A stretch of DNA of 64,000 nucleotides, taken from contig JADYZW010000004.1 in NCBI GenBank assembly GCA_020852955.1, positions 39,155-103,154 on the forward strand. Direction: 5' to 3'. The notes beneath the pieces are model-generated. The model did not search any database and had not been told where the DNA came from. It worked only from the letters and a program-made list of their open reading frames with translations. Positions 20,724 to 30,600 of the stretch are shown here, in pieces. The DNA is from Deltaproteobacteria bacterium. GTDB taxonomy: Bacteria > Desulfobacterota > Binatia > UTPRO1. The position numbers and the translations under genes are program-made. The stretch's first letter is position 1. Each line of letters begins with the position of its first letter.

Positions 20724-23700
20724 GTGTCCCTACCCCTTGCTGTCGCCGTATCGGCGGTCGTGTCCGTCGCCGCACTCGTCGCGCACGTTCCCCCCGCCGC
20801 CGCGCAATCGTTCGTCAATTTCGAGAGCGGGCACGTCCGTCCGTTGGCGCTCTCGCCGGACGGAGGCAGGCTCTTCGCCGTCAACACGCCCGACAATCGT
20901 CTCGCGATCTACACCGTCGGCACCGCGAGCCTGACGCTCGCGGCCGAGGTGCCGGTCGGTCTCGAGCCGGTGGCGGTCGCCACCCGCGTGAACGGAACGA
21001 CGGGGCGCACCGAGGCATGGGTCGTGAATCACCTCTCCGACAGCATCAGCATCGTCGAGCTGGATCCCGCCGACGTCACCCGCTCGCGCGTGATTCGCAC
21101 CCTCCTCGTCGGCGACGAGCCGCGCGACATCCTCTTCGCGGGCGCCGCCGGCGACCGGGCGTTCATCACCTGCGCGCATCGCGGCCAGAACCGGCCCGGC
21201 GATCCGCAGCTCACGACCGAGGGCATCGGCCGCGCCGACGTGTGGGCCTTCGCCGCCGAGGCGCTCGGCGCGCCGCTCGGCGGCACACCGCTCACCATCG
21301 TCACGCTCTTCGGCGACACGCCCCGGGCGCTCGCGCGCAGCGTCGACGGCGCCACGGTCTTCGCCGCGGTCTTTCATTCCGGGAGTCGCACCACCACGAT
21401 TCCGCAGCCGGTGGTCGATGCCAATTTCGGGCTTCCGCCACCTCCACCGATGGCGCCTCCGAACCCGCCGGATGTCGGCCTGATCGTCGCCTTCAACCCC
21501 GCCAACAATCGTTGGGAGGACGAGCTCGCGCGAAACTGGACGCCGTTCGTCCCGTTCTCGCTGCCCGACCAGGACGTGTTCCTGATCGACGCCAACGCCA
21601 ATCCGCCGGCGCTCGCGGGTGGGGCCAACACCGTCGTCGGCGTCGGCACGATTCTCTTCAACATGGCGGTGCGGCCGACCAACGGACGGCTCTTCGTGAC
21701 CAACCTCGATGCGCGAAACGAGGTGCGCTTCGAGAATTTCCTACAGGGGAACCAGGGCGTCCAGGGCCACATCGCCGAGAGCCGGATCACGGTCGTGAAC
21801 GGCACGACCCCGACGCCGGTCCACCTGAACCCGCACATCGACTACAGTGTTCCGACCGGATCCCTCGCGGAGACCGAGCAATCCCGGGCCTTTCCGACCG
21901 ACCTGGTGTTCTCCAGCGACGGCCTCACGCTCTACGTCGCCGCGTTGGGTTCGCGGCGCGTCGCCGTGTTCGACGCCGGGAGCCTCGAGAGCGGGAGTAT
22001 CGTCGCGGACCACATCGAGGTCGGGGGCGGTCCGAGCGGCCTCGCGCTCGATGAGGTCCGAAACCAGCTCTATGTGATGAACCGCTTCGACCACACCCTC
22101 TCGATCGTCACCGACGTCGACAATCCGTCGTTGCGCGCGGGCGGTGCGACCGTATCGCTGCGCTACGACCCGTCGCCGCCCGAGGTACGCAACGGCCGGC
22201 AGTTCCTCTACGACGCGCGCACGCTCTCCGGCCACGGCGACTCGGCGTGTGCCAGCTGCCACATCTTCGGCGACATGGACAGTCTCGCCTGGGATCTCGG
22301 CGACCCGCAAGGAAGTATCGCGCCCAACCCGAATCCCTTCCGCGTCGGCGGCGGCGGCCCGTTTCATCCCCTCAAGGGGCCGATGACCACGCAGAGCTTG
22401 CGCGGCATGGCGGACGCGGGACCGATGCATTGGCGCGGCGATCGCACCGGCGGGAGCAGCGGGGGCGATCCGCTCGACGAGGATGCCGCGTTCAAGGCGT
22501 TCAATCCGGCGTTCCAAGGACTCCTCGGCCGGGCCGATCAGTTGACGCCCGCCGAGATGCAGGCCTTCACCGATTTCGCGCTGACGCTGCGGTATCCGCC
22601 GAACCCGATCCGGGCGCTCGACAACAGTCTCACGCCGCAGCAGGCGAACGGACGAGCGTTCTTCGACAACACCGTCACCGATGCGGGGACGTTCACCTGC
22701 GACTTCTGTCACACGCCGCCGCTCGGCACCGACGGTCTATCTTCGATCGAGGGCGAGCCGCAGGAGTTCAAGATCGCCCACCTGCGGAATCTCTATCAGA
22801 AGGTGGGCATGTTCGGGGTGCCGGCGGGCGTCCCGGGGATTCCGGCGACCGGATTTCTCGGACCGCAGGTACGCGGGTCCGGCTTTCTGCACGACGGCAG
22901 CATCTCCACGGTCTTCGATTTCGTGAACAACGACGTGTTCTTCAACTTCACCGACACGTCCCGGCGCGAGGTCGAGGCCTTCCTGCTGGCCTTCGATACC
23001 GGTCTCGCTCCGATCGTCGGCCAACAAGTATCGGTGACGGCAGCAACCGTAAATGATGCGACCATCATCGCGCGGATCAACCTCCTGATCGCGCGCGACG
23101 ACGCCGGCGACTGCGAGCTGATCGCGAAGAGCGTCGTCGGCGGGGGAGCGCGTGGCGCGGTCTACGTCGGCGCAAATCAGTTCCAGTCCGATCGCGATTC
23201 CGAGAACCCGATCTCGGCGGCGACACTCCGGGGGTTGGCCGACGATGCGCCGGGACAGGAGCAGGTCTATACCTGCGTGCCGCCCTCCTCGGGAATCCGT
23301 ATGGGCATCGATCGCGACGAGGACGGGTTCGGCGACCGTACCGAGCTCGACGCCGGCAGTGATCCGGCGAATCCCAACAGCGTACCTGGCGGGGCAACCC
23401 CTACGCCGACCGTCGCCCCGACGCCCACGCGCACGGCGACCCCGATCCCCACCCAGACCGCGACGCCGACGATCCCGGGTCCGACGCCTACGGCAGGACC
23501 TCTCGTGCTGATCCAGACCACATCGATGAAGCTCCAGGACGACAGCACGCCGCCATCGAACCCGGATCGACGGAAGTTCACGTTCAAAGCGTCGACCACC
23601 AAGGACCCGGTCGCGAATCGGATCGTGCCGCCGGCGCCCGGCAGCGCCGGCGACCCGACGGGCAGCGGCACCGGCCTCGGGGGGGCGACGCTCACGGTGT

Positions 23701-24062
23701 ACAACGGCACTGGCAGCGGCGAATCGTTCAGTGTCGTCCTCCCGTTCTCGGGATGGGAGAGCCGGACCTCCGGGAGCGGCACCCGCTACACCTACCGCGG
23801 CGAGCGCGCGGATGCCGTCACCAAGATCACCGTCAGGGAGAACCGCCTCGACGTGCGCGGCGGCCGTGCGGCGTGGGGCTACACGCTGGACGAGCCGTCT
23901 CAGGGTCGGATGGCGATGCGCCTCACGCTCGGCTCGGGCGTGACGTGGTGTGCGGACGCGCCTCCGAAGACGAGCGGCAACCCGCCGTCGTCGGAGCGCT
24001 ACGACAAAGTCGATCGGTACCAAGCGGCCTCGAAGTCACCGGCGCCGGTGGGGTGCCCGTAG
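20724..24062 (+). CDS. Secreted beta-propeller / di-heme cytochrome c fusion with Pro-Thr stalk
   Basis: 1,112 residues from GTG 20724 (AAGGAG 6 nt upstream), with a signal peptide to about AAAQS. Residues 30-480 hold YVTN-like propeller repeats (HVRPLALSPDGGRLFAVNT; PTDLVFSSDGLTLYVAAL; GPSGLALDEVRNQLYVMNR). Then come two c-type heme motifs, CASCH (509-513) and CDFCH (659-663), spaced as in MauG/di-heme peroxidase-like proteins. A Ca-binding-like DRDEDGFGDRTELDAGSDP follows, then a stalk of PTPT repeats and a C-terminal domain of about 180 residues with two Cys. The last domain seems shared in outline with the end of the 50741 protein. A periplasmic or surface electron-transfer or peroxide role is inferred. 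Confidence 0.8.
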   Translation: MSLPLAVAVSAVVSVAALVAHVPPAAAQSFVNFESGHVRPLALSPDGGRLFAVNTPDNRLAIYTVGTASLTLAAEVPVGLEPVAVATRVNGTTGRTEAWVVNHLSDSISIVELDPADVTRSRVIRTLLVGDEPRDILFAGAAGDRAFITCAHRGQNRPGDPQLTTEGIGRADVWAFAAEALGAPLGGTPLTIVTLFGDTPRALARSVDGATVFAAVFHSGSRTTTIPQPVVDANFGLPPPPPMAPPNPPDVGLIVAFNPANNRWEDELARNWTPFVPFSLPDQDVFLIDANANPPALAGGANTVVGVGTILFNMAVRPTNGRLFVTNLDARNEVRFENFLQGNQGVQGHIAESRITVVNGTTPTPVHLNPHIDYSVPTGSLAETEQSRAFPTDLVFSSDGLTLYVAALGSRRVAVFDAGSLESGSIVADHIEVGGGPSGLALDEVRNQLYVMNRFDHTLSIVTDVDNPSLRAGGATVSLRYDPSPPEVRNGRQFLYDARTLSGHGDSACASCHIFGDMDSLAWDLGDPQGSIAPNPNPFRVGGGGPFHPLKGPMTTQSLRGMADAGPMHWRGDRTGGSSGGDPLDEDAAFKAFNPAFQGLLGRADQLTPAEMQAFTDFALTLRYPPNPIRALDNSLTPQQANGRAFFDNTVTDAGTFTCDFCHTPPLGTDGLSSIEGEPQEFKIAHLRNLYQKVGMFGVPAGVPGIPATGFLGPQVRGSGFLHDGSISTVFDFVNNDVFFNFTDTSRREVEAFLLAFDTGLAPIVGQQVSVTAATVNDATIIARINLLIARDDAGDCELIAKSVVGGGARGAVYVGANQFQSDRDSENPISAATLRGLADDAPGQEQVYTCVPPSSGIRMGIDRDEDGFGDRTELDAGSDPANPNSVPGGATPTPTVAPTPTRTATPIPTQTATPTIPGPTPTAGPLVLIQTTSMKLQDDSTPPSNPDRRKFTFKASTTKDPVANRIVPPAPGSAGDPTGSGTGLGGATLTVYNGTGSGESFSVVLPFSGWESRTSGSGTRYTYRGERADAVTKITVRENRLDVRGGRAAWGYTLDEPSQGRMAMRLTLGSGVTWCADAPPKTSGNPPSSERYDKVDRYQAASKSPAPVGCP

Positions 24063-24144
24063 CGGCCCTACGGCCGGTCGGGACCGATGACCGCGCCCCG
24101 CATCAAGACGGCGCCGCGTGCTCGGCGGGGAGGCCCCGGCGCCT

Positions 24145-24723
24145 CTACGCGACCTGCTCCACGTAGCACTCGACCTCGCCGAAGTGCTCGTAGCGCTCCA
24201 TGTGCGGGGCGAGGCCGAGCGCAACGGGATCGAGGTCCATATGATCGAGCGCGGGGCGGGTGAGGAGCGCATAGTCCGCCCCGGTCACACCGTTCTTGAG
24301 CATGCGGTGGGCGAGGATGACCGCGGGTCCGGCGACCTGCAACCGCCCGCCGACGGCGTACTCGACGAACGCGCCATAGTGGCCGATCGCCTTCAGGCGG
24401 AGCTTGTCGACGCTCCGGCAGCACCGGCAGTCGCAGCTCTCGTCGGCCGCGAGCTCGCGCTGCTTGACGCGGAACCCCTCGAAGCCTGCCCGCAGCACCG
24501 CGCGGAGGCTCGCCGGCGGCAACAGGGTACCGTCGGGACCGACCGCGAAGATCGCGTCGCCTTCGATGCCGTGGATCTCGAGGGGCGGCGCGATCCGACG
24601 GATCACTTCCTCCAGGAGCTCCTTGATGATGGGCGGCCCGTGCTCGAGCTCGGTCGCGGTGAGGAAGGCCGTGAAGCCAGAGATGTCGGCGAGCACCAGG
24701 AAACCGCTCTTCGTTTCGCTCAT
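24145..24723 (-). CDS. Adenylate-cyclase-fold protein, DUF2652 type
   Basis: 192 residues from ATG 24723 (GAGGG 6 nt upstream). The start FLVLADISGFTAFLTATELE and the later HGIEGDAIFAV carry the two metal-binding Asp positions of the class III nucleotide cyclase fold. The protein lacks the rest of the classical cyclase active site and fits the DUF2652-type group; a cysteine cluster (ESCDCRCCRSVDKLRLK) in the middle is common in that group. Whether it makes cAMP/cGMP is not known. It stands alone, convergent with the propeller-cytochrome gene and divergent from the membrane-protein gene. Confidence 0.75.
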   Translation of the reverse strand: MSETKSGFLVLADISGFTAFLTATELEHGPPIIKELLEEVIRRIAPPLEIHGIEGDAIFAVGPDGTLLPPASLRAVLRAGFEGFRVKQRELAADESCDCRCCRSVDKLRLKAIGHYGAFVEYAVGGRLQVAGPAVILAHRMLKNGVTGADYALLTRPALDHMDLDPVALGLAPHMERYEHFGEVECYVEQVA

Positions 24724-24965
24724 CGCGTCCCTCACGGGGAGCGTTCCGCCGTCGCTGATGACGCGCGTCCCCTGCTCGATCATGCCACGGATCCAGCCCC
24801 CGATCTCGTGCGCTAGCAGGTCGACGAGTCCGACGGAACGGCAGCCGCTGTCACCGTGCCGGGGCTGCTTCCTCGACGCTCGCCGCCGACGCACCGCGCC
24901 GCGACGACCCGGCAGGCGCGCCCCGGTTCGTCGGCCGTGCGTTCCGAACCCCGCCCGTGCATAGA

Positions 24966-26183
24966 ATGGTCGCCGTGCGCGCGGCCGCCTCCGCCGTCTC
25001 CGTGTCCCTCGACCCGCAACCCCGTGCCCGCGGCGCGCAGCCCTGGGTGCGCGGCCTCCTCTGGGACGGCGTCTGGATGCTCTCGGGGCTCTGGCTCGTG
25101 CCGCTCGTGCTCTTGCTCTCGCTCGGTAGCGACGATCCCCGCACTGGCTCCCTCGATCTCGTCTACGGCTGGCTGACGGCGCTCTTCTGGCTCGGACACC
25201 GGATCGGCTCGACGTGGATCGCCTATTGCACGACCGCCTACCGCCCGCTGCGTCTGGCCGAGCCCGTTCGCTTCGTCCTGGTCCCCGCCGCGATCGCGGT
25301 CGCCTGTTTCGCGCTCCTGCTTCCGGCCGACGACGCGTTCGCCTGTTCGCGCGCGGAGCGCGTCATGGCGCTCGCGATCCTCGACTACGCACTCGTCACG
25401 TACCACTTCGCGGCCCAGCACTTCGGGGCGCTCCGGCTCTACCGAGCACGCGCCGGCGGCGGCGAGGGGCCGCGCCGGCGGCGCCTCGACCGCATCTACG
25501 CGCTCGCGGTCGGCGGCGCCGCGGTGGTCGTCGCGGAGGTCGTCGCGGGCACGATCTGCTACGTCGACGTCTGGATCGACCCCTGGCTCGATCCCGATCG
25601 GATCGCCGCCGCCGCCGCGACCATCGCCGCGGTCGCCTCGATCGCCGTGGCGGCGAGCACGTTCGCCATGCTCCTGCTGGAAGCACGGGCGGAGCGGCCC
25701 TCGCTGCCGTACGCGCTCTATCTGACGGGAATCGGCGCGATGGTGACGGCCGCCTTCCACGTGCGGGCGCCGTTCGTGTTCGTCGCGCTCTGGACGACGC
25801 AACACTGGATCGTCGCGACGGGGCTCGGCGCGCTCGTGGCGGAGGGCGATCGCCCGGCGGCGACGCGATCGCGCTGGCGCGCGGCGCGGCACGCGGTCAA
25901 CCGCCGCCCCTGGGCGATGCTGATCGTCCTGATCGCGCTCTCGGTCCTCCTGCTTCCCGTGATGGAGGTGGAGGCCGTCGCGGACGGCGGCCCCTACTAC
26001 GCCGACCGCATCTTCGGCGCGCTCGCCGTGGCGCTGCGCACCTCGACGTGGGCTCCGGCGCTGGTTGCGCTCGGCTTCACGACCGGCTTCCAGCACTACT
26101 GGCTCGACCGCGCGGTCTACCGCTTCTCGGACCGGCACGTGCGCGAGGCGGCACGCGGCCTGCTCGACCCGCCGCCCCGGTGA
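24966..26183 (+). CDS. Polytopic membrane protein with conserved-looking His pairs
   Basis: 405 residues from ATG 24966 (a GTG 9 nt earlier is also in frame). About nine membrane helices. Several histidines lie at helix ends: FWLGHRIGS, DYALVTYHFAAQHFGALRLY, ALWTTQHWIVATGL and GFQHYWLDRAVYRF. Paired intramembrane His are found in di-iron or other metal-dependent membrane oxygenases and in Brp/Blh-type carotenoid cleavage proteins. I see no exact motif for either, so function is unassigned. No carotenoid gene is nearby. Confidence 0.6.
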   Translation: MVAVRAAASAVSVSLDPQPRARGAQPWVRGLLWDGVWMLSGLWLVPLVLLLSLGSDDPRTGSLDLVYGWLTALFWLGHRIGSTWIAYCTTAYRPLRLAEPVRFVLVPAAIAVACFALLLPADDAFACSRAERVMALAILDYALVTYHFAAQHFGALRLYRARAGGGEGPRRRRLDRIYALAVGGAAVVVAEVVAGTICYVDVWIDPWLDPDRIAAAAATIAAVASIAVAASTFAMLLLEARAERPSLPYALYLTGIGAMVTAAFHVRAPFVFVALWTTQHWIVATGLGALVAEGDRPAATRSRWRAARHAVNRRPWAMLIVLIALSVLLLPVMEVEAVADGGPYYADRIFGALAVALRTSTWAPALVALGFTTGFQHYWLDRAVYRFSDRHVREAARGLLDPPPR

Positions 26184-26350
26184 CCCACTGCGCGGTTGTC
26201 TTCCCACGCGCCCACCGCTCGGCGTCGCTCGCATGACGCCACGGCCTCCTGCCCTCTTCGTGCCCCGTTCGGCGGAGACCTGGCGCGCCCCCTCCGACCC
26301 GGAAGAGATCCGAGGGTGGCGCGGCGCGTGACCGGCGACGACGCGCGCCT

Positions 26351-26539
26351 TCAGCGCGGAGACGGTGCGCCGAGCCGCCGCGCGATCGCTCGCAGCTGAT
26401 CGATCTCGCGGGCGAGCGCGTGCTGCAGCGCGGGCTGGTCGGTGCGCACGAGCTCGGTGTCGAGGTGCTCGATGTAGCGGGAGAGATGCGTCGCGAGCAG
26501 CCGCTGCTCGTCGGCGGAGATCTCCAGGGTCACGGTCAT
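26351..26539 (-). CDS. Small conserved-looking helical protein
   Basis: 62 residues with an excellent RBS (AAGGAGG, 7 nt spacing). The sequence begins MTVTLEISADEQRLLATHLS and is predicted to form two long helices joined by a short turn, ending in ALAREIDQLRAIARRLGAP. Similar short two-helix proteins are common and uncharacterised. It is cytosolic and divergent from the acetyltransferase gene. Confidence 0.65.
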   Translation of the reverse strand: MTVTLEISADEQRLLATHLSRYIEHLDTELVRTDQPALQHALAREIDQLRAIARRLGAPSPR

Positions 26540-26797
26540 GACGGGCCTCCTTCGATGCCTCCGCGATAGCACGCGGGCGCGCGGGAGCGGAGCGCCGGAT
26601 ACGTCGGGCGCGGGCCGCCCCGCCCCTCGCTGTTCCGGATCCAACGGGAAGATGGGCTGCCACCCGTCCCGCTGGACGCCGCGGCGGTCGGACCCGCGGA
26701 CGGCACCCGGATGGACGCGCCGCGGCCCCTGCGAGTAAGACGCTTCCATGACCGGCAGCGGCGAGCGCCTGAAGGCCCGCTCCTCCGGCGGACGCCC

Positions 26798-27304
26798 ATG
26801 ATCGTCCTCTCGCTCGCCCGGAACGCCGACGCGGTCGCCATCGCCCGCATGTCGCGCGACCTCGTCGAGCACGGGCTCGACTGGGCCTGGACCCCGCCGC
26901 GCGTCGCCGCGAGCGTCCGCGGTCGCGATGCCCTCGTGGTGGTCGCGCGCGACGACCACGATCGCGCCGATCGGATCGCGGGATTCGCGATCATGCGCTT
27001 CGGCGACGACGACGCGCACCTCGACCTCCTCGGCGTCCGTCCCGACTGTCGCCGCCGGGGACTCGGGCGCGCGCTCGTCGCATGGGCGGAGGCGCCCGCC
27101 GTCCTCGCCGGCATCACCGACGTCTTCCTCGAGGTGCGCGAGTCGAACCGCGACGGCCGCGCCTTCTACGAACGACTCGGCTATCGGACGCTCGGCCGCG
27201 TCGGCGGCTACTACCAGGGTCGGGAGGCGGCGGTCCGCATGGGTCGCGAGCTCGGCGCGCCGTACGACGACTTCCGGCACTTCGTCGTCGACACCTGCGG
27301 CTGA
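26798..27304 (+). CDS. GNAT-family N-acetyltransferase (RimI-like)
   Basis: 168 residues. The acetyl-CoA pyrophosphate loop is CRRRGLGRAL (84-93), preceded by the beta-strand HLDLLGVRPD and followed by VFLEVRESNRDGRAFYERLG, the usual order of motifs A and B in RimI-like enzymes. EVRESNRDGRAFYERLGYR is close to the ribosomal-protein/peptide alpha-N-acetyltransferase group; the acceptor is unknown. The start at 26798 has no clear RBS, but an upstream start in this frame would add only basic non-coding-like sequence. Confidence 0.88.
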   Translation: MIVLSLARNADAVAIARMSRDLVEHGLDWAWTPPRVAASVRGRDALVVVARDDHDRADRIAGFAIMRFGDDDAHLDLLGVRPDCRRRGLGRALVAWAEAPAVLAGITDVFLEVRESNRDGRAFYERLGYRTLGRVGGYYQGREAAVRMGRELGAPYDDFRHFVVDTCG

Positions 27305-27396
27305 CGCCGCCCCGGGGGCATGCCGCCGCCGACCGCGGCCGAGGAGGCGCGGCCCCAGAATGACGGACAGACGGGTCGCGGCGTCCCCGCTACACT

Positions 27397-27738
27397 GTGG
27401 GCGTGTTCAGGGTTCGCTCCGTCGCCGAGGAGCTCGAGGCGCATCTCGTCGATCCCGCGGGCACGGGGCGTGCAGCGGGCAAGGCCGAACGAAAACGCTA
27501 CGGCACCGGCGAGGAGCGCCTGAAGCTCCGGGCTTCCGGCGTCGCCGCTCCGGACGGCGCGCACGTCGACGTCCGCCTCGACGGCGATCTCATCGCCCGG
27601 GCCGAGTTCCACGGCGGTCGCGTGGCGCTCGTGCTCGAGAGTCCCGGCGTGCACGTGCCGGCCGTGCGCGCGGGCCAGGTGCTCGCGCTCGCGCTCGCGG
27701 ATACGATCGTGCTCTCCGGAACCTTCCGGGCGGAATGA
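27397..27738 (+). CDS. Hypothetical protein
   Basis: 113 residues from GTG 27397 (GTG 27403 also possible). The C-terminal half (residues 45-113) alternates short strands, including HVDVRLDGDLIARAEF and GRVALVLESPGVHVPAVRAG, ending VLSGTF, so a small beta-sandwich is likely. No signal peptide and no family recognised. Codon third positions are strongly G/C, supporting a real gene. Confidence 0.55.
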   Translation: MGVFRVRSVAEELEAHLVDPAGTGRAAGKAERKRYGTGEERLKLRASGVAAPDGAHVDVRLDGDLIARAEFHGGRVALVLESPGVHVPAVRAGQVLALALADTIVLSGTFRAE

Positions 27739-27864
27739 CCGCGGGCGATGGCATCCGACCGTGCCGCAGATTGACGGTCACCGGCCGCAGGCCATAGGAA
27801 TTCGGCCGTCCACGTCCGCGCCGGGGATCTCGCTCGAGCGCACGTCAGATCCGGAGGAAATCCG

Positions 27865-30543
27865 ATGCCGCGCTCGACCGTCCGCATTCTCTGTCTCGCC
27901 CTGCTTACCCTGCCCGCCCTCGCCGCGGCCGAAAGCGACGAACCGAGCCGGGCGCCGGCCGCCGACGTGGTCGGGCCGCCGCGTTCCGTCACCGTCATCG
28001 TGCAGCTCGCCGACGAGCCGGTCGCGCGCTACCGCGGCGGGATCCGCGGCCTCGCCGCCACGAGCCCGCTCGCGACCGGACGGCGACGCCTCGATCCCGC
28101 CTCGGCCGCCGTCCACGTCTACCGCGCGCACCTCGCGGCCCGTCTCGCGAGCTTCGAGCAGCGCGTCCGGGCCGCGGTCCCCGCGGCCGAGACCGTCTAT
28201 CGGTACGACATCGTGCTCGGCGGCCTCGCGCTGCGCGTCCCCGAGACCGCCGTCGCGCGCCTGCGCACCCTGCCGGGCGTGACCGCCGTGTACCCCGACG
28301 CGCTCGCGCATCCCGACACCGACCAGACGCCCGCATTCATCGGCGCCAAGGCCGTCTGGGGAAAGCTCGGCGGCCAGGACGAGGCCGGCGAGGGCGTGAT
28401 CGTCGGCGTCATCGACACCGGCATCTGGCCCGAGCACCCGTCGCTCGCCGATCCCGATCCGAAAGGGAAGCCCTACGTCGTCCCGCCCGGGATGCGCGCC
28501 TGCGCGTTCACGGGGGGCGCCAATCCCGGCGCCCCGTTCACGTGCAACGGCAAGCTCATCGGCGCGTACCGCTTCATGGCCAGCTACGACGCCTGCGACG
28601 CCTGCCCCAAGCCCGGCGACGACTTCACGAGCGCGCGCGACGGCGACGGTCACGGCACCCACACCGCCACCACCGCCGCCGGCAACGGCGTCGTCCTCGC
28701 CGGCGCCTACGGCATCAAGCGCGGCAAGGTCTCCGGCGTCGCGCCGCGAGCCCATGTGATCGCCTACCGGGTGTGCGGCGACAGCGGCTGCCTCCAGTCC
28801 GACAGCGCGGCGGCCATCCAGCAGGCGATCCTCGACGGCGTCGACGTCATCAACTTCTCGATCAGCGGCGGTGGAAGCCCGTACAGCGACCCCGTGGAGC
28901 TGGCCTTCCTCGACGCCTACGCGGCCGGCGTCTTCGTCGCCGCGTCGGCAGGCAACGACGGACCGGCGGCGAACACGGTCGCCCACCGCGGCGGCTGGCT
29001 GACGACCGTCGCCGCCAGCACCGACAAGAAGCAGTACCGCAGCACGGCGACGCTCAAGGCCGGGAACGGCGCCAAGCTGAAGCTCGCGGGGGCGAGCTTC
29101 ACTCCGGGCATCGCGACGCCGACGCCCTTCATCCTCGCCGCCGACGTCGGCGACCCGACCTGCGATGCCTCGCCTGTCGACGGCGCCTTCGCCGGCATGA
29201 TCGTCGGCTGCCGGCGCGGCGGCGCCGCCGGGCGGCTGCGCAAGGCCTTCAACGTCTCCGAGCGCGGTGGCGCCGGCATGCTGATCTTCAACGATCCGTC
29301 CTCGCAGAGCCAGGCGGGGCTCTTCACCGACAACCATGTGATCCCCGCCGTGCAGCTGAACGGCCCTGAAGGTCTCTCACTCACGGCGTTCGCCGCGGCA
29401 CACACCGGAATCACCGCCGCGTTCACGCCCGGCAAGCCCGCAGGCACCCAGGCCGACGTGATCGGCGCGTTCAGCTCGCGTGGCGGGCCGCTCGCCTCGC
29501 TCGGCGTGCTCAAGCCCGACGTCACCGCGCCCGGCATCCAGATCCTCGCCGGCGGCACGCCGGCCGGCTTCCGTCCCGAGCACCGCGACGGCGAGCTCTT
29601 CCAGGCGATCCACGGCACCTCGATGTCGAGCCCGCACGTGGCCGGTGTGGGGGCGCTCCTGCGCCACGCGCACCCCTCCTGGACGCCGGGGCAGATCAAG
29701 TCCGCGATCATGACCACGGCCAAGGTGGCAAAGGTCTTCCGCGAGGACGGCGCGACGCCCTTCACCCCTTTCGACGGCGGCGCGGGCCGGGTCGCCGCGA
29801 AGGCGGCGCGCACACCGGGCGCCACGTTCGACGCCAGCGCCCAGGACTACCTGGACCACGCCGACGAGCTCTGGCGCGTGAACCAACCGAGCCTCTTCCT
29901 GCCCGCGACCGCGCCGGCGACGACCAGCGTCGACCGCACCGCGCGAAGCGAGCTCGCCAAGGAGAGCGTCTGGACCCTCGCGGTGACGGCCCCCCCCGGA
30001 CTCGCGGTCTCCGTGCCGCCCACGATCACCATCCCCGCCGGCGGAGAAACGGCCTTTGCCATCGCGGTCGACAAGAGCGCGCTCGGCCCCGGGGTAGCCG
30101 CGCACGCGACCGTGCAGCTGAAGCACAAGAGCTTCGTGCTCCACCTTCCGGTGAGCGCCGTCGGCGCCACACCGCTCCCGAACCTCGCGATCACGACCGC
30201 GGGCGTGACGAGCCCGATCACGCAAGGCGGCACCATCACGATCGACCGGACCGTACAGAACTTCGGACCGGTCGCCGCCGGCCCCTTCGGCACCTTCTTC
30301 TATCTCTCGACCGACACCGAGCTGTCGTGGGACGACGTGTGGTTCGCGTCGTGCACCCGCTCGACGCCGCTCGGCGCCGGTCTGGCGAGCACGTGCAACG
30401 GGCCGATCACGTTCGATCCGCAGGGTCCGGTGCCGCCCGCCGTCTACCGCGTGCTGGTCGTCGCGGACGGGCGCGGCGAGATCGCCGAAAGCGACGAGTT
30501 CGACAACGTGTTCGTGGTGCCCGACCCGCTCACGGTGAACTGA
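27865..30543 (+). CDS. Secreted subtilisin-like serine protease with PA insert and CARDB domain
   Basis: 892 residues with RBS GGAGGAAA and a signal peptide (LCLALLTLPALAAAE). An I9-type propeptide follows (VTVIVQLADEP to GVTAVYPD). The S8 triad is complete: Asp184 in VIDTGIWPEHPS, His263 in DGHGTHT and Ser586 in GTSMSSPH; oxyanion Asn is in SAGNDGP. A PA domain is inserted between His and Ser (about 375-520), as in plant cucumisin-like subtilases, and DTGIWPEHPSL also matches that group. The C-terminus has a beta-rich domain and a CARDB-type domain (LPNLAITTAGV to VADGRGEIAESDEFDN). It is a secreted protease, probably for exogenous proteins. Confidence 0.93.
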   Translation: MPRSTVRILCLALLTLPALAAAESDEPSRAPAADVVGPPRSVTVIVQLADEPVARYRGGIRGLAATSPLATGRRRLDPASAAVHVYRAHLAARLASFEQRVRAAVPAAETVYRYDIVLGGLALRVPETAVARLRTLPGVTAVYPDALAHPDTDQTPAFIGAKAVWGKLGGQDEAGEGVIVGVIDTGIWPEHPSLADPDPKGKPYVVPPGMRACAFTGGANPGAPFTCNGKLIGAYRFMASYDACDACPKPGDDFTSARDGDGHGTHTATTAAGNGVVLAGAYGIKRGKVSGVAPRAHVIAYRVCGDSGCLQSDSAAAIQQAILDGVDVINFSISGGGSPYSDPVELAFLDAYAAGVFVAASAGNDGPAANTVAHRGGWLTTVAASTDKKQYRSTATLKAGNGAKLKLAGASFTPGIATPTPFILAADVGDPTCDASPVDGAFAGMIVGCRRGGAAGRLRKAFNVSERGGAGMLIFNDPSSQSQAGLFTDNHVIPAVQLNGPEGLSLTAFAAAHTGITAAFTPGKPAGTQADVIGAFSSRGGPLASLGVLKPDVTAPGIQILAGGTPAGFRPEHRDGELFQAIHGTSMSSPHVAGVGALLRHAHPSWTPGQIKSAIMTTAKVAKVFREDGATPFTPFDGGAGRVAAKAARTPGATFDASAQDYLDHADELWRVNQPSLFLPATAPATTSVDRTARSELAKESVWTLAVTAPPGLAVSVPPTITIPAGGETAFAIAVDKSALGPGVAAHATVQLKHKSFVLHLPVSAVGATPLPNLAITTAGVTSPITQGGTITIDRTVQNFGPVAAGPFGTFFYLSTDTELSWDDVWFASCTRSTPLGAGLASTCNGPITFDPQGPVPPAVYRVLVVADGRGEIAESDEFDNVFVVPDPLTVN

Positions 30544-30600
30544 GCCGTCGGTCGGACCGGGCGCGTCCATCGATCTTCACGTCGGCCTCGTCGGGTCGCG

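Noticed and set aside
23390..23520. Short tandem repeat or CRISPR-like array
   Set aside because: The repeats encode a Pro-Thr stalk (PTPT) in frame within a secreted protein; there are no spacers.
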